Positions 25,163 to 34,132 of a stretch of DNA of 64,000 nt are shown one piece after another. The DNA is from an uncultured Marinobacter sp. (GTDB taxonomy: Bacteria; Pseudomonadota; Gammaproteobacteria; Pseudomonadales; Oleiphilaceae): positions 248,001 through 312,000 of the forward strand of contig NZ_CAMYMK010000008.1 of the NCBI RefSeq assembly GCF_947259545.1, written 5' to 3'. Numbering within the stretch: the first letter of the stretch is position 1; each line of letters opens with the position of its first letter. The translations under genes were made by a program, and so were the position numbers. The notes under the pieces are model-generated. The model was not told the origin of the DNA, did not search any database, and saw only the letters and a program-made list of their open reading frames with translations.

Positions 25163-25828
25163 ATGTCTTTTTCCAGAATCTACGACCAGGCGGCCGCCCA
25201 CAAGGGAGGAGAGGTCGCGTTACGTTCGCTTTTGCCCAGGGTGGCTGAGCCCGGGGAGCTGCAAGCGATAGCTGATGACCGTTACCTGTCCGAGATTACC
25301 CGTTGCGTGTTCAAGGCGGGATTTGTCTGGCGCGTGATCGAGAACAAGTGGCCGGGGTTTGAGGCGGCGTTCCAGGGCTTCGTTCCGCTCTACTGGCAGC
25401 AGGTGCCGCCAGAAGTTCTTGAGGACCTGGCCCAGGATGCACGCATTGTGCGGAACATGCAGAAAATCCGCACGGTGCCGGAGAATGCCCGGATGATAGT
25501 GGATGCTGCGAGAGAGCATGGCAGTTTCGGCGCGTTTCTGAGTAGCTGGCCGTCTGACGACCAGGTGGGATTGCTGCTTTGGCTCAAACGCAACGGTACC
25601 CGGCTGGGGGGCAATACTGCCCAGTATTTCCTGCGCCGAGTTGGCTGGGATGGCTTTATCCTGTCACCGGACGTGGTCGCTGGGCTGCGGCGGGAAGACC
25701 TGCTGGATGCGACGCCTGGAACCAGGAAAGCCCTCGTTCAGGCGCAGCAGGCGTTCACTGCCTGGCATCAGGAGACAGGACTGCCCTACAGCCACCTGTC
25801 CCGCATTCTGTCTTTTTCGGTGGGGTGA
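25163..25828 (+). CDS. tag: DNA-3-methyladenine glycosylase I family protein
   Basis: A 221-residue protein of the Tag family, helix-hairpin-helix base-excision glycosylases that remove 3-methyladenine. It has YLSEITRCVFKAGFVWRVIENKW, the glutamate region FVPLYWQQ and LGGNTAQYFLRRVGWDGFI, which forms the HhH part. Canonical Tag begins with a zinc-binding Cys (RCxW) that is absent here, so this is a divergent member. It is followed after three bases by a small unknown gene, probably co-transcribed. Confidence 0.8.
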   Translation: MSFSRIYDQAAAHKGGEVALRSLLPRVAEPGELQAIADDRYLSEITRCVFKAGFVWRVIENKWPGFEAAFQGFVPLYWQQVPPEVLEDLAQDARIVRNMQKIRTVPENARMIVDAAREHGSFGAFLSSWPSDDQVGLLLWLKRNGTRLGGNTAQYFLRRVGWDGFILSPDVVAGLRREDLLDATPGTRKALVQAQQAFTAWHQETGLPYSHLSRILSFSVG

Positions 25829-25831
25829 CTG

Positions 25832-26041
25832 GTGTCGAAAATCATTCCCGATGTTCGCGATGGCCTGACGCGCACGGAGCGGATTATCCTGTATGTACTG
25901 CATGAAACCCAGCGTGAACTGAATGGGCGAAACGTGCCCACGGTGATGTTGTACGGACGGGTGCTGGAGTATGTGAATATCAGTGAAGAGGAGCTTCACG
26001 TCTACCTGGACCGGTTGGGGGTGAAGGGCGATGGACGGTGA
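25832..26041 (+). CDS. hypothetical small protein, downstream of tag
   Basis: A 69-residue ORF beginning GTG three bases after tag. It reads as a compact helical protein, VRDGLTRTERIILYVLHETQ followed by VPTVMLYGRVLEYVNI and EEELHVYLDRLG, which looks like a small winged-helix or HTH-type fold. I do not recognise a named family. The tight spacing and even codon use support a real gene. A role linked to tag cannot be inferred from the sequence. Confidence 0.65.
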   Translation: MSKIIPDVRDGLTRTERIILYVLHETQRELNGRNVPTVMLYGRVLEYVNISEEELHVYLDRLGVKGDGR

Positions 26042-26089
26042 CCAAAAACAAAGGAATCCATGGCCAGTACCCCATGCTGAATGCCGCCT

Positions 26090-27016
26090 TCAATAACGTG
26101 GGCCTCGTTGGGGGTGCTGGTTGCGCCGGGGGAGACGAACAGGGTTGGCAATGTCCTCTTTCTGGTGGGCTGCGACAGGCGCAGCCTGATCTTCGGACAC
26201 ATCCGTGAGCGGATCAAAGCGGTAGAACCCGCAGAGGGCTTCGTACACTTCCGGCTGTTCGTCGCTCAGGTGTTGTGGCTGTTGAAAGAAGGCTTCTGTC
26301 AGCACTGCAAAGAATTCAGCCGGCTCAGTCGCACCGTATGGATCCAGCCAGCTGTGCTGGTGATGCCGGAGTGAGCGCCGCAGGTGCTCGTAGGCGCGGG
26401 TCATGGTTTGCTTCCACTGTCTGGCCTGTCCGCCGCTGAGGGGAGGGGCGCCATCGGCAGTGCCGTCGAGGTAATCAAGCTGGTGCGCGAATTCATGGAG
26501 AATCACGTTGTGTTCGCCGTGTGGATTGACCGCACCTTCTTCGCATTCTGCCCAGGCCAGCACCACCTGACCACGGCTGGAGGCTTCGCCAGCGCGAATC
26601 TGGTTACTGACGCTCACCACCATGCCATCGTTTTCCACATCCCTCACGTGATAGGCGTCCGGATACACCAGGATGCTGCGGACATCGTCGAAATCGGTAT
26701 AGTCACGGGCCAGTATCAGCAGGCAGGCGTGGCCGGCAATGGTGAGCCGGACCCTGTCATCCACATCAAAACCGTCGCAGCCGTAGAAGGATTTTTCCGC
26801 GAGGAACAGCTGTACCCGTTGTTCAAGCTGATGTCGTAATGACGGGGAAAGTCTGCGGTACAGCGGCACCTGGGTATTCAGTAGCTGTCGCCACTGGTCT
26901 GGAAAGGATTGCTGCAGTGCCCGTCCGCGTCGCCATTGCCGGTAAAAGAACAGGTAGAAAATGCTCAGCGCGATCAATGTTATGGCAAAGATGGCATAGA
27001 TCAGTGCTAATGACAT
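26090..27016 (-). CDS. mtfA: M90 family zinc metallopeptidase MtfA
   Basis: A 308-residue MtfA/glucose-regulated metallopeptidase. It has an N-terminal membrane segment (about residues 2-22), absent from E. coli MtfA, and the zinc motif HEFAHQLDYLDG (about residues 175-186), with the third ligand Glu in EPAEFFAVLTEAFF. E. coli MtfA binds the regulator Mlc and influences glucose uptake. Here the membrane anchor suggests a tethered form. The ATG at 27016 is preferred over one ten codons upstream. It is convergent with the small tag-linked gene. Confidence 0.88.
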   Translation of the reverse strand: MSLALIYAIFAITLIALSIFYLFFYRQWRRGRALQQSFPDQWRQLLNTQVPLYRRLSPSLRHQLEQRVQLFLAEKSFYGCDGFDVDDRVRLTIAGHACLLILARDYTDFDDVRSILVYPDAYHVRDVENDGMVVSVSNQIRAGEASSRGQVVLAWAECEEGAVNPHGEHNVILHEFAHQLDYLDGTADGAPPLSGGQARQWKQTMTRAYEHLRRSLRHHQHSWLDPYGATEPAEFFAVLTEAFFQQPQHLSDEQPEVYEALCGFYRFDPLTDVSEDQAAPVAAHQKEDIANPVRLPRRNQHPQRGPRY

Positions 27017-27118
27017 TCCGTTTCCTGCGGTGGTGTGAAAGGGCACCGACCATTTTGGCCTGCTTGCCCGAGCGATGCCATACTCTTATGCCTATGCGCA
27101 TGCAGGAGGAGAAAGCAT

Positions 27119-27790
27119 ATGTCAGAGAATCAGACGGTTGTTATTACCGGTGCCAATCGTGGCATTGGCCTTGAACTGGCTCGGCACTACGCCGAAAAAG
27201 GCTGCAAGGTGATTGGAGTGTGCCGTGAGGCCTCTGCAGAGCTGCAGGAAGCGGCAGAGAAGGTTATTGAGGGCGTGGATGTCACTTCGGACGATGGCAT
27301 CCAGAAGCTGGTGAGCGAACTGAACGGCCAGACCATTGACCTGCTAATCAATAATGCCGGTCTGCTGCAGGATGAAAAGCTGGGCAGTATCGACTTCGAC
27401 TCCATCCGCACGCAGATGGAAATCAATGCCTATGCGCCGCTGCGTGTGGCGGAGGCGCTGGTGGGCCAGATTCCCTACGGCGGCAAGATTGCCAACATAA
27501 CCAGCCGAATGGGTTCTATTGCCGACAATGACTCAGGTGGTCGTTACGGTTACCGGGCGTCAAAGGCCGCACTGAATGCCTTCGGTAAATCCCTGGCGGT
27601 GGACCTGCAACCAAAAGGCATCGCCGTTGCCCAGCTGCACCCCGGCTATGTCAAAACCCGGATGGTGAATTTCGGAGGATTAATCACGCCCGCAGAATCG
27701 GCAAAAGGCCTGGCTGAGAGAATTGAGGAATTGAATCTGGATAACTCCGGCTCGTTCTGGCACAGCAATGGGGAACTGTTGCCCTGGTAA
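27119..27790 (+). CDS. SDR family oxidoreductase, short
   Basis: A 223-residue short-chain dehydrogenase resembling carbonyl reductase/CsgA-type SDRs. The cofactor motif is TGANRGIGLEL, NNAG follows, and the active site reads YGYRASKAALN with TSRMGS before it. AGGAGGAGA precedes the ATG at 27119. No membrane segment is present. The next gene, an AI-2E family permease, begins 40 bases later on the same strand, so the two may be co-transcribed. The substrate is unknown. Confidence 0.85.
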   Translation: MSENQTVVITGANRGIGLELARHYAEKGCKVIGVCREASAELQEAAEKVIEGVDVTSDDGIQKLVSELNGQTIDLLINNAGLLQDEKLGSIDFDSIRTQMEINAYAPLRVAEALVGQIPYGGKIANITSRMGSIADNDSGGRYGYRASKAALNAFGKSLAVDLQPKGIAVAQLHPGYVKTRMVNFGGLITPAESAKGLAERIEELNLDNSGSFWHSNGELLPW

Positions 27791-27830
27791 CAGCTGAACT
27801 GACAGCGGTCCGTGGGAAAGGAAGAATCCT

Positions 27831-28970
27831 ATGACAGGCACAAAGAGGGAACCTTCAGCCCCGGATCACGGGGGCGGGACGGGAAAAATCAATGTCAGGG
27901 ACGCGGCGCTTGTCGTGCTGGCAACGGTCGCGACGATATACTTCATTGACTGGGCAGAAGCCATTCTGCTGCCGCTGGTGGTTGCGGTGCTGGTTTCCTA
28001 CGCCCTTGACCCGGTGGTCTCAGCCCTGGAGCGACTGCGGATTCCCCGGGCTATCGGCGCGGCCCTTGTCCTTGGGAGTCTGATTGCCGCGGTGTCGATG
28101 GCCAGTATACCTCTCCAGCGTGAGGCCATGGCTATGCTGGATAAGGTGCCATTGGCGACCGAGAAAATAAAACAGATACGGGCCAGTGCTGCTTTGACCG
28201 GCGAAGAGGATATGTTGGAGAAAGCAGAAAAGGCGGTTAAGGAAATAGAATCCACCGCTGGGAAAGAGGAAGAGGAAAAATCCGAGCCCGGGGTCACGCC
28301 AGTGCGTATTGTTGATGACTCCTTTAACCTCAGGAGCTATCTGATACGGGGTTCATCGTCAGTGCTGCTGCTCATATCCCAGTTGTTTTCCGTATTGTTG
28401 CTGGTCTATTTCCTGTTGTCGATTGGCAAACTGTACCGCAGGAAAGTCATACGGTTGTCAGGGCCTTCGTTCACGCGCATGCGCAACGCAGCTCGCATTA
28501 TGAGCGATTTTCACTATCAGGTACGGCGGTTTCTGTTTGTGATGCTGATGGGAGCACTTTTCGTTGGCCTGGTTACCTGGTTGGCATTCCTTGCCCTGGG
28601 TGTTGAGGAAGCCGGTTTGTGGGGTGTCGCGGCGGGGGTGGCCAGCGCCATTCCTTATCTTGGCCCGTTTCTGGTGTTTATCGGATGCGGGTTGGCGGCT
28701 TTCCTACAGTTTGGAACTCCCGACATGGCGATCATTGTTGCAGTGGTCTCCCTGATTATAACCAGCATTCAGGGCAATCTGATGACGCCCTGGATGACCA
28801 GTAAGGTATCCAGTCTCAACACCGTCTCGATTTTCATTGGCCTGCTTTTCTGGGGCTGGATCTGGGGGCCGGTCGGATTGATTATCGCCACACCCATTCT
28901 GATGATCACCAAGTCTCTCTGCGCCCATATCTCCAACTTACGTCCGGTTGGGGAGTTGCTGGGTAAATAG
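27831..28970 (+). CDS. AI-2E family transporter (YdiK/PerM-like)
   Basis: A 379-residue membrane protein of the AI-2E/PerM family with about seven or eight helices. Family marks include LPLVVAVLVSYALDPVV at the N-terminus, and PYLGPFLVF with a WGPVGLIIATPI C-terminal helix. A highly charged cytoplasmic or periplasmic insert with KEEEEKSEP (about residues 125-155) separates helices two and three. Despite the name, most members are not proven AI-2 exporters; some act as Na+/H+ antiporters. A bidirectional terminator follows. Confidence 0.86.
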   Translation: MTGTKREPSAPDHGGGTGKINVRDAALVVLATVATIYFIDWAEAILLPLVVAVLVSYALDPVVSALERLRIPRAIGAALVLGSLIAAVSMASIPLQREAMAMLDKVPLATEKIKQIRASAALTGEEDMLEKAEKAVKEIESTAGKEEEEKSEPGVTPVRIVDDSFNLRSYLIRGSSSVLLLISQLFSVLLLVYFLLSIGKLYRRKVIRLSGPSFTRMRNAARIMSDFHYQVRRFLFVMLMGALFVGLVTWLAFLALGVEEAGLWGVAAGVASAIPYLGPFLVFIGCGLAAFLQFGTPDMAIIVAVVSLIITSIQGNLMTPWMTSKVSSLNTVSIFIGLLFWGWIWGPVGLIIATPILMITKSLCAHISNLRPVGELLGK

Positions 28971-28984
28971 TGTCGCCAGAACGC

Positions 28985-29011
28985 AAAAAAGGCAGCCGAA
29001 GCTGCCTTTTT
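28985..29011. terminator. bidirectional intrinsic terminator
   Basis: The stem GGCAGC-CGAA-GCTGCC is flanked by A6 on the left and T5 on the right, so it works in both directions. It separates the AI-2E permease gene from the convergent cold shock gene. The outer AACGCA/TGCGTT bases can lengthen the stem. Confidence 0.9.
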
Positions 29012-29029
29012 CTGTGCGTTGGCTGTTAA

Positions 29030-29236
29030 TTACAGACCAGTCACGTTTTCCGCCTGAGGACCTTTCTGGCCCTGGGTCACGGTGAATTCAACCTGCTGGC
29101 CTTCTGCCAGAGTCTTGAATCCGCCGCCCTGAATGGCGCTGTAGTGAACAAAAACGTCCGGGCCGCCTTCACGAGTAATAAAGCCAAAGCCTTTTGCTTC
29201 GTTGAAGAACTTAACAGTACCGGTAACAGTAGACAT
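29030..29236 (-). CDS. CspA-family cold shock protein
   Basis: A 68-residue cold shock domain protein, the full family length. It carries both RNA-binding motifs, KGFGFIT (RNP1) and VFVHYSAI (RNP2), and the QKGPQAENV tail. It binds single-stranded RNA and DNA and unwinds mRNA structure. AGGA lies nine bases before the ATG. The 265 bases upstream contain no other gene and could hold the long 5' leader common to cold-inducible csp genes, but I see no clear cold box. Confidence 0.95.
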   Translation of the reverse strand: MSTVTGTVKFFNEAKGFGFITREGGPDVFVHYSAIQGGGFKTLAEGQQVEFTVTQGQKGPQAENVTGL

Positions 29237-29502
29237 ATTTAACTATCCTGAATTCAATCATTTTATGTGCCGTCAGAACATCAACGTGATGGCTGATCAG
29301 CGGTGTGCGGAAACAAAAAACTGGCGTGGTCAAAAACAGGACGATGCACTACTAATTACAACAGAGATGCGTCTTATTGATGAAATGCTTTGCTCTATCT
29401 TTCCAACGGGATTCACTGTACCCCAGTGGGGGCGGAATGCAAAGCTATTTCGTATAGGCATAAACCGGGGCGCCCCGACGATTGCTCCGGAATGGAGGCA
29501 GT

Positions 29503-29817
29503 ATGAAGTTTATGTTTGAAGTTCATATCAAGGAAGGCTATACGGCGGAGGATTATGCCGATGCCTGGGTGCGGGCCAGCGAGTTGATCCAGCAGGCGCC
29601 TGGCGCCAGGGGAACGGAATTGCATCGGAAGATCGGCGATCCCCGTACGCTGATTGCCATCGCGAGTTGGGAAAGCAAAGAGGCGCGTGACGCGATGGAG
29701 TCTGACAAGGACCCCAGAATCACCGAGATTATCCGCAGCGCAGCGCCGTTTGTGGAAATCCGGCCGCTGGGTGAGTTTGAGGACCCCGAATGGGTGGTCA
29801 TGCCACCCGGCAAGTAG
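29503..29817 (+). CDS. antibiotic biosynthesis monooxygenase-like (ABM) protein
   Basis: A 104-residue ferredoxin-like ABM-superfamily protein. It begins MKFMFEVHIKEGYTAEDYADAW, contains ELHRKIGDPRTLIAIASWES and ends with the predicted EIRPLGEFEDPEW strand. The dimeric alpha+beta barrel is used by small oxygenases and by binding proteins; the reaction cannot be named. GGAGG precedes the ATG. A DUF2784 gene starts nine bases later, so the two are co-transcribed. Confidence 0.75.
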   Translation: MKFMFEVHIKEGYTAEDYADAWVRASELIQQAPGARGTELHRKIGDPRTLIAIASWESKEARDAMESDKDPRITEIIRSAAPFVEIRPLGEFEDPEWVVMPPGK

Positions 29818-29826
29818 AGGTAGGGA

Positions 29827-30228
29827 ATGATGCCGTACCAGATCCTTGCCGACACGGTCCTGACGGTTCATGTGACGATCGTAGTGTTCGTTATTGGCGG
29901 GCTGGTGATGATTGTCATCGGTCAGTTCCGGGCCTGGCGATGGGTCAATAACCTGGGGTTCCGGCTGGCCCATCTGGTTGCCATTGGCATCGTTGTGCTG
30001 CAGGCGTGGTTGGGTGTTCTGTGCCCACTGACCACGCTTGAGATGTGGCTGCGAGCAAAGGCAGGGGACGCGGGATACTCTGGAAGCTTCGTTCAGCACT
30101 GGCTACAGGAGCTGCTTTACTACGAGGCACCAGCCTGGGTATTCATCCTGGTCTATTCGCTGTTCGGACTGCTGGTTGTAATGACCTGGTGGTATTGTCC
30201 ACCGCGACCGCGCAGGAAAAAACATTAA
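29827..30228 (+). CDS. DUF2784 family membrane protein
   Basis: A 133-residue protein with four hydrophobic segments (about residues 10-33, 45-66, 90-105 and 105-122). The sequence pattern LADTVLTVHVTIVVFVI, WVNNLGFRLAHL, GVLCPLTTLEMWLR and a final WWYCPPR matches DUF2784. The two cysteines near the ends of membrane segments, with the LCPLTTLE motif, are family hallmarks. The role is unknown. It follows the ABM-like gene by nine bases. Confidence 0.85.
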   Translation: MMPYQILADTVLTVHVTIVVFVIGGLVMIVIGQFRAWRWVNNLGFRLAHLVAIGIVVLQAWLGVLCPLTTLEMWLRAKAGDAGYSGSFVQHWLQELLYYEAPAWVFILVYSLFGLLVVMTWWYCPPRPRRKKH

Positions 30229-30334
30229 GAGGCGGGGACAAGTGTCACGGAATGAAACCTTATGGGTGAATGGCGCGGTAACATGGTTTAATCTGCCCCA
30301 GACCTGAATCCGATCCCGAAAAAAGGAGTGCCGC

Positions 30335-31189
30335 GTGTCAGAGCTAGCAACCTATCAGAGTTTTTCCGTGGAGGTATCCGACTACATCGCCCATGTGCAG
30401 TTCAGTCGCCCCGAAGCGCTGAATTCCATGAACAAGGCGTTCTGGCTGGAGCTGCCCCGGTGTATGCAGGACATCGAGGCCAACACGGACGCGCGGGTGA
30501 TCGTGATTTCTTCGACCGGCAAGCACTTCTCTGCAGGTATGGACCTGGGCGTGTTCAGTGATCCCAAGTCCGTACCCATGAGTGGTGACCCCGGACGTAT
30601 GGCGGAGAACCTTCGCCGTGTGGTCCTGCAGCTTCAGGATACCCTGACCTCCCTGGAAGAAGTGCGCCTGCCAGTGCTTGCAGCCGTTCATGGAGGCTGC
30701 ATCGGTGGTGCGCTTGATCTCATCTGTGCTGCTGACAGCCGTTACTGCACCGATGATGCCTATTTCACCATCAAGGAAACCGAGCTGGGCATGACCGCCG
30801 ATGTGGGGACATTGCAACGTCTGCCCAAACTGATGCCGCAGGGTGTGGTGCGGGAACTGGCCTACACCGGTCGAAAACTCACGGCGGGCGAGGCCAAGTC
30901 ACTCGGGTTCGTGAACGAAGTGTATGACAGCCAGGATGCCATGCTGGAGGGGGTGATGGCCGTGGCACGGCAGATTGCCGCCAACTCACCGCTGGCGGTG
31001 ACTGGCTGCAAGGAAATGCTGAACTACAGTCGCGATCACAGCGTGGAAGACAGCCTGAAGTACATGGCGACCTGGCAGGCGGGTATGTTCCGCCCCGGCG
31101 ATATGATGAAAACCTTTCAGGCCAAGGCCCAGAAACAAACACCGGAGTACGAGGGATTGTTCCCTGTTAAGGGACTTTTCTCTGAATGA
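30335..31189 (+). CDS. crotonase family enzyme, dienoyl-CoA isomerase type
   Basis: A 284-residue enoyl-CoA hydratase/isomerase. The oxyanion-hole region is AVHGGCIGGALDLI and the CoA-binding STGKHFSAGMDL. The later acidic pair, KETELG and TADVGTLQRLP, matches delta3,5-delta2,4-dienoyl-CoA isomerase (ECH1) rather than hydratase, so it likely handles odd-position double bonds in unsaturated fatty acids. GTG is the start, with GGAG eight bases upstream. It is monocistronic, convergent with the MASE1 cyclase gene. Confidence 0.88.
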   Translation: MSELATYQSFSVEVSDYIAHVQFSRPEALNSMNKAFWLELPRCMQDIEANTDARVIVISSTGKHFSAGMDLGVFSDPKSVPMSGDPGRMAENLRRVVLQLQDTLTSLEEVRLPVLAAVHGGCIGGALDLICAADSRYCTDDAYFTIKETELGMTADVGTLQRLPKLMPQGVVRELAYTGRKLTAGEAKSLGFVNEVYDSQDAMLEGVMAVARQIAANSPLAVTGCKEMLNYSRDHSVEDSLKYMATWQAGMFRPGDMMKTFQAKAQKQTPEYEGLFPVKGLFSE

Positions 31190-31231
31190 GGAGAACTTGT
31201 CTGGGGCTTTGCGTATAGGGTGACCGGTGGA

Positions 31232-32824
31232 TCACACCGGTCCCGGGGCCAGCTCGTCGTCGTCTTCTGTTTCCGCCAGATAGGTCCGAGTGCAGTTACG
31301 GCCGCTGCGTTTGGCCTGGTAAAGTGCAATGTCCGCACGATTGATCAGGGTCCGTAAATTACAGATCTGATCCCATTGTACGACGCCGAGGCTTGCCGTT
31401 ACTCGAATTGTTCCGGACGGAACGTCCATATCGGTAGCGGCAATTTGTTCTCGAATCCGTTCAGCGATGCTGACCGCCGTGGCTTCTTTCACACCCGTGA
31501 GGAATATTAAAAACTCCTCTCCACCGACCCGGGCAAAGAGATCCGATGGCCGGATATTGTTTTTTACCGGCGGTAACATCTGCCTGAGGACATTATCGCC
31601 TGCTTCATGCCCGTACTGGTCGTTGATGCTCTTGAAATAATCCAGGTCCAGTGCAATCAGCGCGGCCTTGCCCCGGTCATGTTTCAGGCGTTGCAGTTCC
31701 CGCTCACCAGCTTCATGGAATTGCCTGCGATTAGCTATACCGGTCAAATGATCCGTGGATGCCAATTCTTTCAGTTGAGAGTTCAAGCTCGTCAGTTCGG
31801 TATTGGCGCGTTCCAGAGATTGAGTTCGTTTCCTGACTTTCTCCTCAAGCTGTTCGTTCTGGTATGTGAGAGCCGCTGTTGCGAGTTCGAGGCGTTGCCT
31901 CTGGTCTCGCAGTTCGTGCATCAGAGCGGACAGACCGATGGAAATTATGCTGACAATGGCCAGATATTCCTGAGTTTGCCAGACAGCAAACTGGGGAAGA
32001 GTGGTTGCATAGGGGTGTATCCCGCTGACCAGATAGCCTGTGGCCATCCAGGCAATGATGGCCGTTGTGCTGGCTGCAATAGCGGTATTGAATCGGGTTG
32101 CCGCCCACACCACAAAGGGCAGGAGCAGCATGGGTGTCAGATGGAAATGCAGTTCATTAATGCTGGCGTCGATAAGCGCATTAGACCCTGTGAGTATCAT
32201 CCCAGTCCAAAGCAGGGTGAGCTCCGCCAGTTTCGTTACCCTGAATGTCACCAATCGGTATTTGATGGCATGACAAAACGTAACCAGCAATGGTGTGAAT
32301 ATCATCAGACCAAGGGCGTCGCCAAACCACCAGAGTCGCCACATGGCAAGAAAGCTGCTGTCTGAGCGGCCGAGCACAATATAGACGGTTGCGCCCATAA
32401 TCGCTGCGATTGCTGAAGCAAATGCGGGTGCCGAGACAAAAAACACAAGCGCGGACTTCAGTGAGTCAAAGTGGAACTGCTTTCCAGCAAGCCGCTGAAT
32501 CACCAGGGCGGCGATGAGTGTCTCAAGGATATTGACCGCTCCGAAACTCAGCGCTGCCCATAGGGGAAAGGCGGGTATATCTGCCAGGCATTCGGCAGAG
32601 AGTGCCGCCAACGCGTACAACGGCCATTGCTTGCGAGGTGTTGTCAGAAAGGCTGTCAGAAGAACGGCATTAGGTGGCCAGAATACTGAGATGCCGTCCG
32701 GTGTAATGGCTTGATGTACACCTATCCAGGCTCCAGCGTAATAGAGGAAGCCAACAATGACTGCTCGAAACAACGGGTGAGACAAGACGTTCGTTACCAT
32801 GATGTGTTCCGAGTATGTAATCAT
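31232..32824 (-). CDS. MASE1-sensor diguanylate cyclase
   Basis: A 530-residue membrane diguanylate cyclase. Residues about 10-310 form an eight-helix MASE1 sensory domain, with GISVFWPPNA and the WRLWWFGDALG segment, then a coiled coil (about 310-360, RLELATAALTYQNEQLEEKV) and a GGDEF domain with an active GGEEF motif. An upstream RPSD, five residues before it, fits a product-inhibition I-site. It makes c-di-GMP in response to an unknown signal. It is monocistronic, with a short AT-rich promoter region before the CPBP gene. Confidence 0.92.
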   Translation of the reverse strand: MITYSEHIMVTNVLSHPLFRAVIVGFLYYAGAWIGVHQAITPDGISVFWPPNAVLLTAFLTTPRKQWPLYALAALSAECLADIPAFPLWAALSFGAVNILETLIAALVIQRLAGKQFHFDSLKSALVFFVSAPAFASAIAAIMGATVYIVLGRSDSSFLAMWRLWWFGDALGLMIFTPLLVTFCHAIKYRLVTFRVTKLAELTLLWTGMILTGSNALIDASINELHFHLTPMLLLPFVVWAATRFNTAIAASTTAIIAWMATGYLVSGIHPYATTLPQFAVWQTQEYLAIVSIISIGLSALMHELRDQRQRLELATAALTYQNEQLEEKVRKRTQSLERANTELTSLNSQLKELASTDHLTGIANRRQFHEAGERELQRLKHDRGKAALIALDLDYFKSINDQYGHEAGDNVLRQMLPPVKNNIRPSDLFARVGGEEFLIFLTGVKEATAVSIAERIREQIAATDMDVPSGTIRVTASLGVVQWDQICNLRTLINRADIALYQAKRSGRNCTRTYLAETEDDDELAPGPV

Positions 32825-32904
32825 TAAAAACTTCTCATAATATCACTCTGACACGCTACTGATGAGTGTCAGTTGAGCGAAATCAACGGGAGCCTAAATA
32901 CAGC

Positions 32905-33486
32905 ATGCCGGAAATATCCAGGCAAAAAATGTCACCGTTGTCGGTCCTTGGCTTCCAGTCCCTGATTGCGATTGTCGCTATTGTCGCGTTCTATTTGACC
33001 GGCACGGAAGCAAACTTTGGCGAGCTCTCCGTAGCTTATGCGACGCTCCTAGGGGTGCTGGGGGGGATGCTTACATACTTTGCACTGTTCATACTGACAC
33101 TGGGTGGGTTGTTCAGTTCCAGTTCGCTGCGGGATCAGATGCGATTCCTGCACGAATTTGCCTGCAGCTATTCCTGGCCGGTGCTGTTGACCCTCTCCGT
33201 ACTGGCGGGCTTCGGGGAGGAGCTTTTGTTTCGGGGCGTAGTTCAGGGGTGGCTTACCGAACAGTTCGGGGCCGTGTTCGCGCTTGCTGCGGCTGCCATC
33301 CTGTTCGGTCTGGTGCATTTCCTGTCATTTGTATATTTCGTCATGGCCACCGTGCTGGGTGTAGTGCTGGGGCTGGCCTACATCTGGTCAGAGAGCCTGT
33401 TGATGACGATGGTATGGCACGGTGCTTACGATGTGGTGGCATTGTATTGTCTGCGTCGCTACCCGCATCGGTTTGGTGTTGACTGA
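32905..33486 (+). CDS. CPBP family intramembrane metalloprotease
   Basis: A 193-residue multi-pass membrane protein of the CPBP (CAAX protease and bacteriocin-processing) family. The motifs are all present: GEELLFRGVVQGWL, FGLVHFLSF and a WHGAYD helix. It may cleave a membrane peptide or act in bacteriocin immunity; the target is unknown. I take the ATG at 32905 because a GTG at 32866, in the same frame, falls inside a 7-bp hairpin (CTGACAC/GTGTCAG, 32848-32872). Neither has a strong ribosome site. Confidence 0.85.
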   Translation: MPEISRQKMSPLSVLGFQSLIAIVAIVAFYLTGTEANFGELSVAYATLLGVLGGMLTYFALFILTLGGLFSSSSLRDQMRFLHEFACSYSWPVLLTLSVLAGFGEELLFRGVVQGWLTEQFGAVFALAAAAILFGLVHFLSFVYFVMATVLGVVLGLAYIWSESLLMTMVWHGAYDVVALYCLRRYPHRFGVD

Positions 33487-33516
33487 TGGCCAGAACCCCA
33501 GACGCCGCGACTTGCT

Positions 33517-34086
33517 TCAAGCCGGCGCGACGCCAAACAGCCACTGATGAGCCCAGAATACGAATATGACGTACACCACGAGGCCGCCGACGACTGCAAT
33601 TGCGTCATTGGCTTTGCTCGCAGGCAGGGTGGCGATGGGGCGTTCGGACCGGCGTTTCAGGGAGATCCGGTCTGCCACTGCCCAGGCCAGGAAAGAACCG
33701 AACAGCATGAGGTCGTGGAGCATGCCGTTGGCCAGCAGGTGAGCGAGAGCCCAGAGCTTGACGGAGACGAGCATTGGGTGTCTCAGTCTCGCTTTGATCT
33801 TGCCCGGAAAGTAGGTGGCGAAAAGCAGAGGGAAAACCGGTATCAGAAGCAGCATGGCCAGGTGCCTGAGCCAGCCCGGTGGCGTATACAGCACTGTGGG
33901 ATCCATCCGTGCCGCCCCATATCCCCAGACAATCAGGACCAGCCCGATCAGTGAAACCAGGGAATAAAGGCCCTTGAACGGAAGCTCCCCCAGAGAAGCG
34001 TGCATACGATTACGCAAGGGTTCATTCACGATCGACAATGAGTGAATGCCAAGAAACAGAACCAGACCAACGATCAGTATGGTCAT
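33517..34086 (-). CDS. NnrU family membrane protein
   Basis: A 189-residue protein of the NnrU family with about five membrane helices. Key segments are LFLGIHSLSI, GLYSLVSLIGLVLIVWGY and HPMLVSVKLWALAHLLANG, where His residues sit in mid-membrane. NnrU was named from nitric-oxide-related clusters but is found widely without them, as here. AAGGAG lies nine bases before the ATG at 34086. A TTG two codons upstream is too close to that site. No nitrite or nitric oxide reductase genes are near. Confidence 0.87.
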   Translation of the reverse strand: MTILIVGLVLFLGIHSLSIVNEPLRNRMHASLGELPFKGLYSLVSLIGLVLIVWGYGAARMDPTVLYTPPGWLRHLAMLLLIPVFPLLFATYFPGKIKARLRHPMLVSVKLWALAHLLANGMLHDLMLFGSFLAWAVADRISLKRRSERPIATLPASKANDAIAVVGGLVVYVIFVFWAHQWLFGVAPA

Positions 34087-34132
34087 GTCCAAAAACTCCT
34101 TTACCGGTTAAGTGCAGTGACAGGTTGCCGGG

